Source of the DNA: Asterias amurensis
Lineage: Eukaryota > Echinodermata > Asteroidea > Forcipulatida > Asteriidae
Reading direction: 5' to 3'
DNA: 64,000 nucleotides
Assembly (NCBI RefSeq): GCF_032118995.1
Contig: NC_092662.1
Coordinates: 2,666,001-2,730,000, forward strand
Shown piece after piece: positions 54,116 to 64,000 of this stretch. A program made the position numbers and the translations under genes. Numbering within the stretch: the first letter of the stretch is position 1; every line of letters begins with the position of its first letter. A model generated the notes under the pieces. The model did not search any database. It was not told the DNA's origin and saw only the letters and a list, made by a program, of their open reading frames with translations.

Positions 54116-54854
54116 ACGATGGGCCAGTAGACTATTTGACTGGACATGTCAGGCAGTCTTATCTTTTTCAATACGTGTACATGATGTTTTTAAACAAAAA
54201 CAAATATATCCAAATGTTGGTTTTGAGTCTGGCAAATACATTTTCATAATTCTCTATAGTATTGAAGTATTTAATTCCTGAAAAGTTGGATGAGATAAAT
54301 CTTCTCTTTTATTGCAATAATCATTCAAAGTGGACTCAGAAAGTGTTTCTCATTTTGACTCTGGTCCTGTAGAAAAATTCCTGGTCACTTGACATTTTGA
54401 GCGACTTTTCTCCCAAATTTGAGGCCCTGCACTGGTACAGCGCCCAGGTTGTGTTAATCGGCTGTTAGTTAGAGCCCTTTTCAACCCTGTGGATTACATC
54501 CCTGGGGAGACCCCAGTAGTTTTTTACCCCACCATTACCCCAGCACACTTTCACACTGTCCCCTCGTTACCCCAGCACACTTTCACACTGTCCCCTCCAA
54601 GGTCCCTATCCCACAAGGTTCCAGCTGCACGTTTCAAGAGTACACCAGGGTTTTAATGCTCACCCCAACTCCAGAGCAGAGGTGGCCGTGCTATTCCCCA
54701 GCGTAAGCCCACTGAGTAGTATAAAAAGCGCTTTTAAAAAGTTCTTCATAAAAAAACAGAGTGCTACATGTATGTAAATTAGATAATGGTTGTGGCCACA
54801 GCTGGGGGTTTTACATGTACGTGCCAACTCGTACTGGCAATCTTTCTCTCTAGA

Positions 54855-55110
54855 CATGAGTTAGTCTTGGTTCAAAACTCTCCTGTTATTAGTTACTCTC
54901 CACAGTTCTCAGGGTGGAAGCAGTTTATGGTGAGAGCACATCCTACTGTGTGTAGTAGGAGAGCCTTGAACCAAGACTACGTAGACATGTTTAGTCTTGA
55001 TTCAAAACTCACCTGTTATTAGTATCTCTCCATGTAGTTCTCAGGGTGATAGCGGTCTTTGGTGAGAGCGCCCCCTACAGTGAGTAGTAACAGCCTTGAA
55101 CCAAGACTAG
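54855..55110. mobile_element. Tandem pair of fold-back elements with AGTCTTGGTTCAA ends
   Basis: Two adjacent units (about 54855-54983 and 54987-55110). Each starts tagtcttg(g/a)ttcaaaactc and ends gccttgaaccaagacta, an inverted terminal repeat. The interiors share ctgttattagt, tctcagggtg and ggtgagagc. Confidence 0.8.
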
Positions 55111-55367
55111 ACATGATTGAGAATCGAGGCTTGTTAGCCAGAAAGAAGATCCTTCAACCTTGTGTCTTCAGCTGGTACAGCTCATCACCCCAAAAATCAA
55201 TTTTTGTGACATTTCTCGGTTTGTCGGAGGAGGAGGGTTGACTAAAAGACGGAGGTTTGTTTCTTTTTCGAGATTGAATTTGATTATGTTGGACTGTCGT
55301 TGGATTTGGTTGGGTCCTTAGTCCTTAGTATTGGCAGGAGGAAGTGGTGGACTTAGCGGCGTGGAAC

Positions 55368-55542
55368 CACATTGCATAGAGCTGCTAAGCAAAAATGTTC
55401 TGCGCAGCAAAAATTAACAGGTACCATTCACAAATTGTATTTGAGAAATGACATTTATGGCCAGTGACCGTATTCTGGTTAGCAAAATGTTGTTAAGCTT
55501 AGCTACTTTTTGTGCTTAAGCAGCTCTATGAAATTGGGCCAG
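55368..55542. mobile_element. Family 3 MITE, complete
   Basis: cattgcatagagctgctaagcaaaaa at the left and ttgtgcttaagcagctctatgaaattgggcc at the right; interior gtgaccgtattctggttagcaaaatg. Confidence 0.75.
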
Positions 55543-56329
55543 GGTCATGGACGTACATGTAGTGCCTCATTACGTGTAGCTCTAGAAAAATACTCTCATA
55601 GATTATTGTTGTTAAGATTCCAGTGAAAGCGCACAGAAAATGGCCTTGCCCTCTCAAAGATGAAAGGCCAAATTGGTTGAGATTGCCGAAAGCAGAGTTT
55701 AATTTCGCAAAGATGTTACTTGACAGGAATTCTGCTAAAGAAAAACAAGTTGGGAACAGCACATCAGCCTCTAGTTTAGACAAGAAATCACAGTTGAATT
55801 AAGTGCTATTCACACGAAAGACACTTAACCAGCATCCTTTTTAGCATGGTTGTAACATGTGTTAATGTTAGACAAGGTTTCGCGAGAGAACTTGGACAGT
55901 AGAAGCAATTGTTGTCCTTTCACATGAGGTACATTTTGTAAAATTTACAACCATGCTACAATTTAGCAAGGGACTCTTGCTAAATTGCTCTCATGCAGAG
56001 TTCAAATTGATGCAGCTGTAGCTGTAGCTGTAGCGATGCAGATGCAGCTGTAGCGATGAAAATGGACTGAGATGATGAGATGAGATGTTTTGAGACTGAT
56101 GGATGCAACTCCAGGACGAGGATGTTTCATTATGTGCTGATTGATTACCTCGTTAAACTGTCGTCAGGAAAGTCATCTGAAAGATAAACTTTGCACTTTG
56201 AAACTACATACTCAGTGCATTGCTCTGTGATGCAGCTCAAACTCTCCTTAAATTTTAGAAGCGAACCGAAGGGGGGGGGGAGTAGATTATGAGGAAGTTT
56301 CTGTAGTACATTTTGTGTAACATTACAAA
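55543..56329. other. Intergenic, with a small GATGCAGCTGTAGC repeat
   Basis: gctgtagctgtagcgatgcagatgcagctgtagcgatg at about 56013-56058 is a short tandem repeat. The rest has no recognised content. Confidence 0.4.
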
Positions 56330-56465
56330 TTACAATGCAGAGATCTTGGGTTTGAATCCCAACCGAGTGATTTGCCTGTGGATTTGTTTTCATAGATCTC
56401 AGGAAAGTATACAGTGTTTAATTCACATCATCTAAAGGATTGAAACAAATGTACTGACCAGGTCA
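56330..56465 (+). mobile_element. tRNA-SINE fragment related to 34470
   Basis: gagatcttgggtttgaatcccaaccgagtgatttgcctgtggatttg and ctcaggaaagtatacagtg follow the same order as 34540-34625. Confidence 0.5.
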
Positions 56466-57329
56466 GTTGATATGCTTGTTTATTATTTTTTAAGCTACTC
56501 AAGTACTAAATAGCATTTTTAAGTGTCTTTTGATTTGGTTCACTGCAAATAAGCGAATGAAAGTACCATTACATTTTCAAACTCACAGGTTTATGTACTT
56601 TTTTCATGGTACTTTGGGGGTTTTTGTTCAATGTGGATGCACTTGTTTGAATGCATGATTTTTATTAGTTTAATTTACTGTAATTTTAAATATTAGATTT
56701 TCATGATTGACTTAATAATTAGAAAATAAATTTAACAAATCAACAAACTTATAGTTGTTTACACGGGTAACAACTTGCTGTGGGTATTTTCATATAAAAA
56801 TATAAGAATTTTTGATATAAGAATGTTTTAAAAGAAGAAAGATAAATTGGTTAATCCATTTGTCAAATCAGGAAAAGTGGCTTTAAAAAAAACTGAAAAG
56901 AAAAAACAGAGGCGGGTTAAATATGCATTGCTTGCCCTGGATTCATGTACTCTTTGCTACAGAGACACAGGCCTAAAACTTTACAGGGGCAGTTATGTTT
57001 GTACCTCTATTATGCCCCTGGTCGTTGATGTGGTGCCCCTTAAAATGTACCATCACTGGCCCTTTCAAATACTGCCCTACCCTAACAAGGATGTACATGT
57101 ATAACAGCTCTGGTGATCATTGCTGTATTACAGATGACTTCATCATACATTTGGGGAGACACTTACATGATCCAATCATAGGTCTGCAGTTTTTGTGCAT
57201 CGTTGCCACCTCACATAATGCGTGTAACTTTCTACGTGATCTGAATTCTTGCATCTTGCAGAGGTCATGGTTAATTAAGGTTTATATAATCTTGTGGTTG
57301 ATGATCTGGAGCAGGTTGAAATGAGTGTG
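56466..57329. other. Intergenic, AT-rich, nothing recognised
   Basis: Open frames at 56847-57104 and 56995-57324 are on the same strand and overlap, without recognised domains. The second could be chance. Confidence 0.3.
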
Positions 57330-57850
57330 ACATCTGGACGGCGTGTATTGTTTGGGATCATGTGAGGATTAGTGAGGATAGATTGACCTGGGTTAACTTG
57401 ACCCAGTTTTGATCACAATTTGAACTGCATGTACTGACTGTGATAATGCAAGTGTATGATCTTGACTTTCGTGGGTCATGATGACCCTGTTTGGATCATG
57501 TTCGATGAACTGCATGGGTACAGTGCTTGTGACCATGCAAGGGTGATGATTTATTGATCTGGGTCAAATTGACCCAGTTTGGGTCACACATTGAACTATA
57601 AGCACTGACTGTGACCTCTATGCTGTGACCATGCAATAGTATTTGTATGTATAATGATTGATTGATCTGGGTCAAATTGACTCAGGCTGGATCACAAATT
57701 GAACTATACATGTTTATATGCACTGATTGAGACCATGCACAAATAATAGCAGGGTTGATTGATGTGGGTCATAATGTCCCAGCTTGGATCACACATTGTC
57801 CCCAAATTGACTCAGTTTGGATCACACATTTATCTACATACCTGTGACCA
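57330..57850. repeat. Tandem repeat with inverted GGTCA/TGACC palindromes
   Basis: Diverged units of roughly 90-110 bp contain gat(c)tgggtcaaattgacccag, a t(t/g)ggatcaca block, ttgaact(gcatgtactga)ctgtgacc and atgcaa.tgtatgat. Perfect GGTCAnnnTGACC occurs at 57474-57486 and 57562-57574; one-mismatch versions occur at 57391-57403 and 57670-57682. Confidence 0.8.
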
Positions 57851-58282
57851 TTCAACATAGGGCCTTTGACATGAACTTACATGTATTTGTATGCAATGTT
57901 TAATTAAGCAGTTTCTCTGATAAATCAATGTCCCATAAGGAAACCATTCAACCAAGCGAAAAATATCACTTGGCCAGCGAAATTACGTGAAATCTTTAAA
58001 CTTGATAAAAACACTCAACCACTTAGACTTCTACGGAATAAATGCACTCTTTTAAATTGACTTTACTTTCTTAATGAAATGGATTTAGTTTTATGGAGGA
58101 TCATGCTTAGGGACGGGTTAAAAAAACAAGAAATTTGAAGAAACAAGAATCTTCCTCTCCCCCTAAATTGTAAAAATGTAAATGAGTTGATGTTTTAGTT
58201 TTGATTCACCCTCAAGTAGATCCTGTTCCATAGTTCCACTGAGTGAGTGAACTTTGATGAGCCAGAAACAGTTCATATCTAT

Positions 58283-58525
58283 ATACATGTAAACAACCAC
58301 CCCACGAAGTGACATTGCTAATCTTAGAGATTTTTGGCTCTGTTACTAAAACAAAATGTCAGGTAAATTGATAAGAAACAGAAACACATTTTATGCAAAC
58401 AACCACCCCAGAAACACATTATATGTAAACAACCACCCCACGCAGATACATTGCTAATAGAGATTTTTGGCTCTGTTACTTGAACAAAATGTCAGGAAAA
58501 TTGATATGAAACAGAAATACATGGA
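58283..58525. repeat. Direct duplication, about 110-140 bp
   Basis: atgtaaacaaccaccccacg, acattgctaat, agagatttttggctctgttact, acaaaatgtcagg and aattgata.gaaacagaaa occur twice in order, with a short extra caaccaccccagaaacacat between them. Confidence 0.8.
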
Positions 58526-58808
58526 CCTGTTTTAGAATTGTAGAAGAGTCTATGTTAAAAAGGACAAATTGGAAAATGTCAATTGGATCTGATACTTTTT
58601 CTTTGAGCCCTCTCTGCTTTGAGCGGAGGTAGATCAAAAATGTCAGCTGTTTGTGGCCGGTAAAAGGTCATTTTGTGTGATTAGTGGCCGCTATGGTCGC
58701 TGATGAAAGGTCTTAGTATCCATTCATAACCCCTAATGGCCCCTCAGACCATAGAACCTACGAAGACCCTGTGGAAGACCCTATGCGTTCACTGCCTTGA
58801 GCATGTGC

Positions 58809-59199
58809 TTAAAGGCAGTGGACACTATTGGTTATTGTCAAAGACTAGCCTTCACAGTTGGTGTATCTCAACATATGCATAAAATAACAAACCTGTGAAA
58901 ATTTGAGCTCAATCGGTCTTCGAACTTGCGAGATAATAATGAAAAAAAAAACACCATTGTCACACGAAGTTGTGTGCGTTTACATGTAGATAGTTGATTT
59001 CGAGGCCTCAAGTTCTAAACTTGAGGTCTCGAAATCAAATTCGTAGAAAATTACTTCTGTCTCGAAAACTATGGCACTTCAGAGGGAGCCGTTTCTAACA
59101 ATGTTTTATACCATCAACCTCTCCTATTACTTTTCACCAAGAAAGGTTTTATGCAAATAATTATTTTGAGTAATTACCAATAATGTCCACTGCCTTTAA
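58809..59199 (+). mobile_element. TTAA MITE (family 2), full-length
   Basis: Nearly identical to the copy at 48255-48640, including TTAAAGGCAGTGGACACTAT and a right end with one change (ataatgtccactgcctttaa). High identity between the two suggests recent activity. Confidence 0.95.
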
Positions 59200-59587
59200 G
59201 TAAGAGATTTCACACAAATAAAGAGCTTGTGTGTTCATGAGGGAGGCTTATTTAGAGTAAGGGGGGGCTTAATAATAATTGCCATAATATTGCAAACATT
59301 TTGTATTCAAAGTTGACATTCACCACCACTGCATTTGATCTTCGGGGTTTATAGATTTCACAGAGCTTTTCATGTGTTGCCAAACCTCTGAATATTTTTT
59401 TCTTGTCAGTTTGCATTTCAACTGAGGCGTGACTGCTTGAATTTATGGGTTACATGCCATAAATCAACAACGGCCGACCTAAATTTACAATTCACTGGCA
59501 GGATGGTGTGACCTAATTTCTATGTCAATGATTTCTAGTCCCTGTGTGCCTGGCAACATGTGATTTACATGCATCCCTTCACTTCCC

Positions 59588-60222
59588 TTAAAGGCACTGG
59601 GTAGTTTGGTAATTACTCAAAATATGCATAAAAAATTAGGCTACTTGGTAATGAACAACGGAAAGCTGTTGATAGTACAAATTGTGAGAAACGGCTCCTT
59701 CTGAAGTAACATAGTTTTCGAGAAAGAAGTAATTTTCCATAAAATTAAATTTGATTTTGGAGACCTCAGATTTAGAATTTGAGGTCTCGAAATCAAGCAT
59801 CTGAAAGCACACAAATTCATCTGAAACGGGTGTTTTTCGCAACTTCGACGGCCAATTAAGCTCAAATTTTCACAGGTTTGTTATTTTATGCATATAAAAT
59901 TAGGCTACTTGGGAATGAACAACGGAGAGCTGTTGATAGTACACATTGTGACAAACGACTCCCCTTGAAGTAACGTAGTTTTTGAGAAAGAGGTAATTTC
60001 TCACTTTCAATCTGAGAAAGCTTTGAAGGCCTGAAACTTTTCTCATCTGAAAGCATACACATTTATGCAACAAGGGTGTTTTTTCTTTCGTTATTTTGTT
60101 GCATCTTCGATGACTAATAATGAGCAAAACATTTTCACAGATTTGTTACTTTAAATGCATGTTCATACACCAAGTGAAAAAACTGGTCTTTGACAATTAC
60201 CAAAGGTGTCCAGTGCCTTTAA
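59588..60222 (+). mobile_element. Composite TTAA MITE (family 2 variants)
   Basis: TTAAAGGCACTGGGTAGTTT at the left and ccaaaggtgtccagtgcctttaa at the right. The interior contains two successive, differently diverged internal blocks (ttaggctacttggtaatgaacaacgg at about 59636 and ttaggctacttgggaatgaacaacgg at about 59908), indicating an internal duplication. Confidence 0.75.
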
Positions 60223-61579
60223 ATATTTATATTATTTCAACCTGTTATGAAATCAAGATAGCGATCAGAAGCTGAGGTTATGGGGGTCCCTGGTTAGATA
60301 TTATGAAGTCGTGCTAGAACCATATCCTGTGTTTTCAATTTTGTTTCATAAATGTATGAGCTTCGTTTCTGGTTGATTGGATTTATTCATAGAGCCGTTA
60401 AAGAGACTGTTTTTCTTTTTTATTCTACTGCCAGTCGCCCCGACAAGTTTTCAGACAGAAGATTTGAATTGTGAAGTAATAACAACAGGCATGTGAGACT
60501 TCCTCTTCTCAGCTGATTTCTTTTGGGGTTTTGATTTTCCCTCTTTTTTCCTTAACTCTCTGTGTACAAAAGTATAGGAATATTGTCTTTTCCTCTTTTT
60601 TTTCTTGCCCGGTTTTCTCTTTTCCTCTTCTTTGATGGATTGTTACTCACATGCCTGGGAAGATTTTGAAATCTACCAATATTCATGAAATTTTGTGACC
60701 TGCTGCCTAATTAGGGCGTCGGTTTTTTTTAGCCTAAAAAATGCACTGAACAGGGTCAAAGGGAAGTTATATGTTTGGTAATCATTCTTAAAAATTAAAT
60801 GAAAAACTTACTTTTTTAGAAGTACAGCAGCTTTCCGTAGTATTTATAGACGATGTGACCTGTGACATCACACGTTCACTAAAGGGCCACAGAGCCTGGA
60901 CTTCCTGCAGGCACGATTTGTACACAGCCTAATGAAAAATAATAAAATCTTGTATTTTATGGAGATTGAACTGTCTAATTCTTATCAAATTTTGATATAT
61001 GATGAATGGGGGCAAAGCTCAAAACTTGTCCAGCTTTTACTTTCATAATTCTTGGACTAATGTGGAAATTATGACACCAAATGAAAACTTTCCTTTATGA
61101 CCTGTGCAGTATTGTGCCTGCCAGAAAACTCAAAGAATGCACGAAGTCACACTTATTGTAAACAAAGTTCACATGGTCTAATAATATAGCATTTTGAGAA
61201 TCATTGAATTTTGAAACAAATTTTATTCTGGAAAAAGTTTTTATGCGAAACGTCAGATGCATTTTCTCTAAGGTATACAATACTGAACTTTTGTACTGCT
61301 GTTTGCCTGGCAGTTGTGCCTCATAAATATATATTTTTTTTTAATAGATTTTTTATGTCCGGTTTGGATCGAAAACTAAGGCCACCTACCTATTCATTAT
61401 AGTTTTTTTAATAGACATTGTTTTAATAGGCTCTTGCCCTTTCTTTTTATTTGCACACTTGAGAATTTATTTAGGTTTATGACTAGATGGAATAAATTTA
61501 TCCTGGTGGTAGTACGTATGTAGATAATAAAAAACGGTTGGCCTCACAAAATCGTTCTCATCATATCCAACCTTAAATA
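60223..61579. other. Intergenic, AT-rich, nothing recognised
   Basis: T-rich and AT-rich sequence. Frames at 61095-61280 and 61211-61402 overlap on opposite strands with no domain. Confidence 0.3.
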
Positions 61580-61970
61580 GTTAAAGGAACACGTTGCCTT
61601 GGATCGGTCGAGTTGGTCTTTGAAAAGCGTTTGTAACCGTTTTTTATAAAATGCGAATGGGTAGAAAGATGTTGTAAAAGTAGAATACAATGATCCACAC
61701 AAACATGCCTCGAAATTGCGTGGTTTTCCTTTTACCTCGTCGACTAACACGTCGGCCATTTATGGGGGTCAAAATTTTGACTCCCATAAATGGCCTACCA
61801 TGTTAGTTCGCATAGTAGAAGGAAAACCACGCAATTTCGAGGCAAACTTGTGTGGATCATTGTATTCTACTTTTAAAACATCTTTCCAACCATATGCATT
61901 TTATAAAAAACGGTTACAAACGCTTTTGTTTTGACCAACTCGTCCGATCCAAGGCAACGTGTTCCTTTAA
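61580..61970. mobile_element. Palindromic TTAA MITE (family 1), copy 4
   Basis: TTAAAGGAACACGTTGCC / GGCAACGTGTTCCTTTAA ends and the same mirror halves (ccatttatgggggtca / tgactcccataaatgg centre) as the other three copies. Confidence 0.92.
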
Positions 61971-62463
61971 CTAGTACTAAACCAATGGGATATATGCATT
62001 ACTCGTCATGAGTCAACTGCAAATAGCCAATTATGGTTTGACCTAAGCTGCAATGATGATACGATCAATTAAGCCCAAACCCTTGTATTTCACTTCGTTC
62101 TGCTGCTTCGTTGCCGTTACACCAAACACGTATGTATGCCCGGCGTCCATGCCCCTTTCTCTCACTAGTCGTGTAATGTTTATATGTGTAGTTCATAGAA
62201 TCCATGCTGATGGGAACCGCTGATGAAATCAAGCGGACGCCTTGGAGATCTTGTTGAATACCCACTACACGTATCACCGTTTCCTTCATTGCGCTTTGCC
62301 GATTCCCCCCCCCCCCCACCCCCATCAAGATTCCCCTAATAATTGGTTTTACGACGGCAGGTGTTGTGCCTGGGTTGAAGCAACGCTTGCCTCTTTTTTT
62401 CTTCTCCCTCTTCTTGTTTATTATTATTTATTTATTTATTTTTGTTAGGGTTGGTTGCTCGGG

Positions 62464-62471
62464 TGACGTCA
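62464..62471. promoter_or_regulatory. CRE-like TGACGTCA octamer
   Basis: Perfect palindromic cAMP-response-element consensus, followed 10 bp later by gatgtcatc, a partial second site. An isolated match may be chance. Confidence 0.3.
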
Positions 62472-62507
62472 TTGCTTGATGTCATCTTCGGTTCGTTTAA
62501 TAAAGAG

Positions 62508-62508
<1 letters not shown>

Positions 62509-62536
<28 letters not shown>
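62509..62536. repeat. (TG)n microsatellite
   Basis: Uninterrupted TG run of about 14 units. Confidence 0.95.
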
Positions 62537-62538
<2 letters not shown>

Positions 62539-63239
62539 GTCGGTGGTTGTGCAGTTGGTACCACATTGTGTAAGAGGCTTTAGTTGAGCGAGTGTCGTCA
62601 GTTGAATGTGAGGTATTCACGACCACATTACACTTAGTGAGTGGACACTCTCCGCTACAGAGAGTCGACCTTTACCGGATCAACGGCACATGTTTAGAAG
62701 GCATTTGATGTTGTAACATGTCAACTTCAATGAGCAACGATGCTGATACTGTCCGAGGTGGAGTGAGGGAAAGCAAGTCGTAACTCGCACTCCATGCCCT
62801 TTGCTGTTAGGGTCTTTCCCTGTGTGATACTGTACCTGACCGTGGATCGTCTTTGCTCTATGCTTGCTCGCTGGTGATATTTTTTTATACACAATTGGGG
62901 GTTATTTATTGGCTGATTGCGTTATTCTGGTGAGTAATTCTTATGGATTTATGTTGACTTTAATCTGACAGCTTTAAGTATTAGCGTAATGTAATGCAAT
63001 TTCAACTTTTTTTTAGCTTGCGTTATAAACATGAATGTACATGGGTGATTCTTTAGAATATCTGTGAATTGTTTGGCTGTTTTGCAGTGGACGGACTGTG
63101 TAGTAAAACTTGCAAGCTTGAAAGGGCTCATTGCAATAAGAGTTTATCAATTAGTATTAGGATCAATGTAATGCAATGCTCATGCGCAAAATTGTTAAAA
63201 TAGTATTTTCTTTGTCACACCAAGTCCCAGGTGGGTCCT

Positions 63240-63615
63240 TTAAAGGCAGTGGACACAATTTTTAATTACTCAAAATAATTATTAGCATAAAACCTTACTT
63301 GGTAAAGAGTAATGGGGAGAGGTTGGTACATGTAGTATAAAACATTGTGAGGAATTGTTCCCTCTGAAATGAAGTAGTTTTCTAGAAAGAAGTGATTTTC
63401 CATGAATTTGATTTCAAGACCTCAAGTTTAGAATTTGAGGTCTTGAAATCAAGCATATGAAAGCACACAAGTTCATGTGACAAGGGAGTTTTTTTTTCTT
63501 TCATTATTATCTCGCATTTTCAACGACTAATTGAGTTCAAATTTTCACAGGTTTGAGATACACCAAGTGTGAAGACTGGTCTTTGACAATTGCCAATAGT
63601 GTCCACTGTCTTTAA
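63240..63615 (+). mobile_element. TTAA MITE (family 2), nearly full-length
   Basis: TTAAAGGCAGTGGACACAAT and ccaatagtgtccactgtctttaa ends, with the central palindrome gacctcaagtttagaatttgaggtc. The interior matches the 51795 copy best. Confidence 0.9.
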
Positions 63616-63654
63616 AGTTGTGTTTGCGTATGTTAGATTATTTAATTTTGAGTT

Positions 63655-63725
63655 GACAAAAGAGAAATTGACTAGAGCAGGACTGACATCTATAGTCAAA
63701 TTTACAATATACCAAAAGTGAGTTT
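63655..63725 (-). repeat. Diverged tRNA-SINE fragment
   Basis: gacaaaagagaaattgactagagcaggactga is related to the inverted SINE at 26427 (gacaaattgactagagcaagattt). The rest is decayed. Confidence 0.4.
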
Positions 63726-64000
63726 CTCTTGTGGCCGATCATTCCTTGATGTTTGACTTTACCGCTTTTGTAAAACTATTTTTAAAGAAAGGGTAGTTTA
63801 AAACGGATATTTCGGAAAATTCAATTTTCTGGTATTCATGATCTTAAAGTGTATGCTATTGTTTTTATTGAAGACTTAAATAATTCCCGAACTCTAGTTT
63901 TCAGTTCAAACACACTCACAAAGAATGTTTGAAAAGGGGGTAAATGATTTTGGGGATTTGGTGCAAATTTACATAGGGGCTTATTTCTATTGCGGCTATT

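Larger units (their letters stand above)
61971..62900. other. Repeat-poor, GC-richer segment, possible promoter or 5' region
   Basis: Balanced composition with CpGs, a C run (62307-62318), a CRE-like octamer at 62464, and gagtcgacctttaccggatcaacggcac downstream. No start plus donor combination like that at 42468 is evident, and no domain is recognised in the 87-codon minus-strand frame (62065-62328). Confidence 0.3.

Noticed and set aside
57331..57850. Array as a classical satellite with no function
   Set aside because: Not rejected as a repeat; only the claim of proven hormone response is rejected, since sequence alone cannot show receptor binding.

Overview
This is eukaryotic, metazoan DNA: three intron-containing genes sit in AT-rich sequence packed with short non-autonomous transposons, tRNA-derived SINEs and tandem repeats. 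No rRNA gene, intact tRNA gene, CRISPR array or prokaryotic operon is visible. Gene content (an NR5A nuclear receptor, CacyBP/SIP and a SelJ/J1-crystallin-type protein) and the repeat style point to a deuterostome invertebrate, most likely an echinoderm and perhaps a sea star. That assignment rests on recall of families, not on a search.

Layout. About 1-10,400: the last two ligand-binding-domain exons of an NR5A (FTZ-F1/SF-1/LRH-1) receptor on the + strand, separated by a 3.7 kb intron almost free of repeats. About 10,400-22,900: intergenic sequence with MITEs, a higher-order AAAC-rich tandem array (13.77-15.38 kb), nested fold-back elements and an AACC microsatellite. 22,903-29,265: a complete six-exon CacyBP/SIP gene (+), 299 codons, with an unusual Gly/Met-rich C-terminal tail of about 74 residues and a minisatellite 3' UTR. 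35,473 down to about 29,080: a complete seven-exon gene (-) of the ADP-ribosylglycohydrolase/J1-crystallin family. It reads as one 350-residue protein only if an in-frame TGA (codon 269) is translated, at a place where I recall J1-crystallin relatives having Cys. It is therefore called selenoprotein J (SelJ). Predicted 3' ends of CacyBP and SelJ overlap tail to tail by about 180 bp.

About 35,800-64,000 has no confidently recognised gene. It contains MITEs, SINEs, diverged tandem repeats (including one carrying perfect GGTCAnnnTGACC palindromes), a possible first coding exon at 42,468-42,496 with strong start and donor contexts, and two repeat-poor segments (40.6-42.5 kb, 62.0-62.9 kb) that may be regulatory or 5' exonic.

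Most notable observations: the apparent Sec codon one base upstream of a splice junction in SelJ; a palindromic TTAA MITE whose end forms part of a SelJ splice acceptor; the Hip/Hsp70-like GGM tail on CacyBP; and the hormone-response-element-like tandem array.
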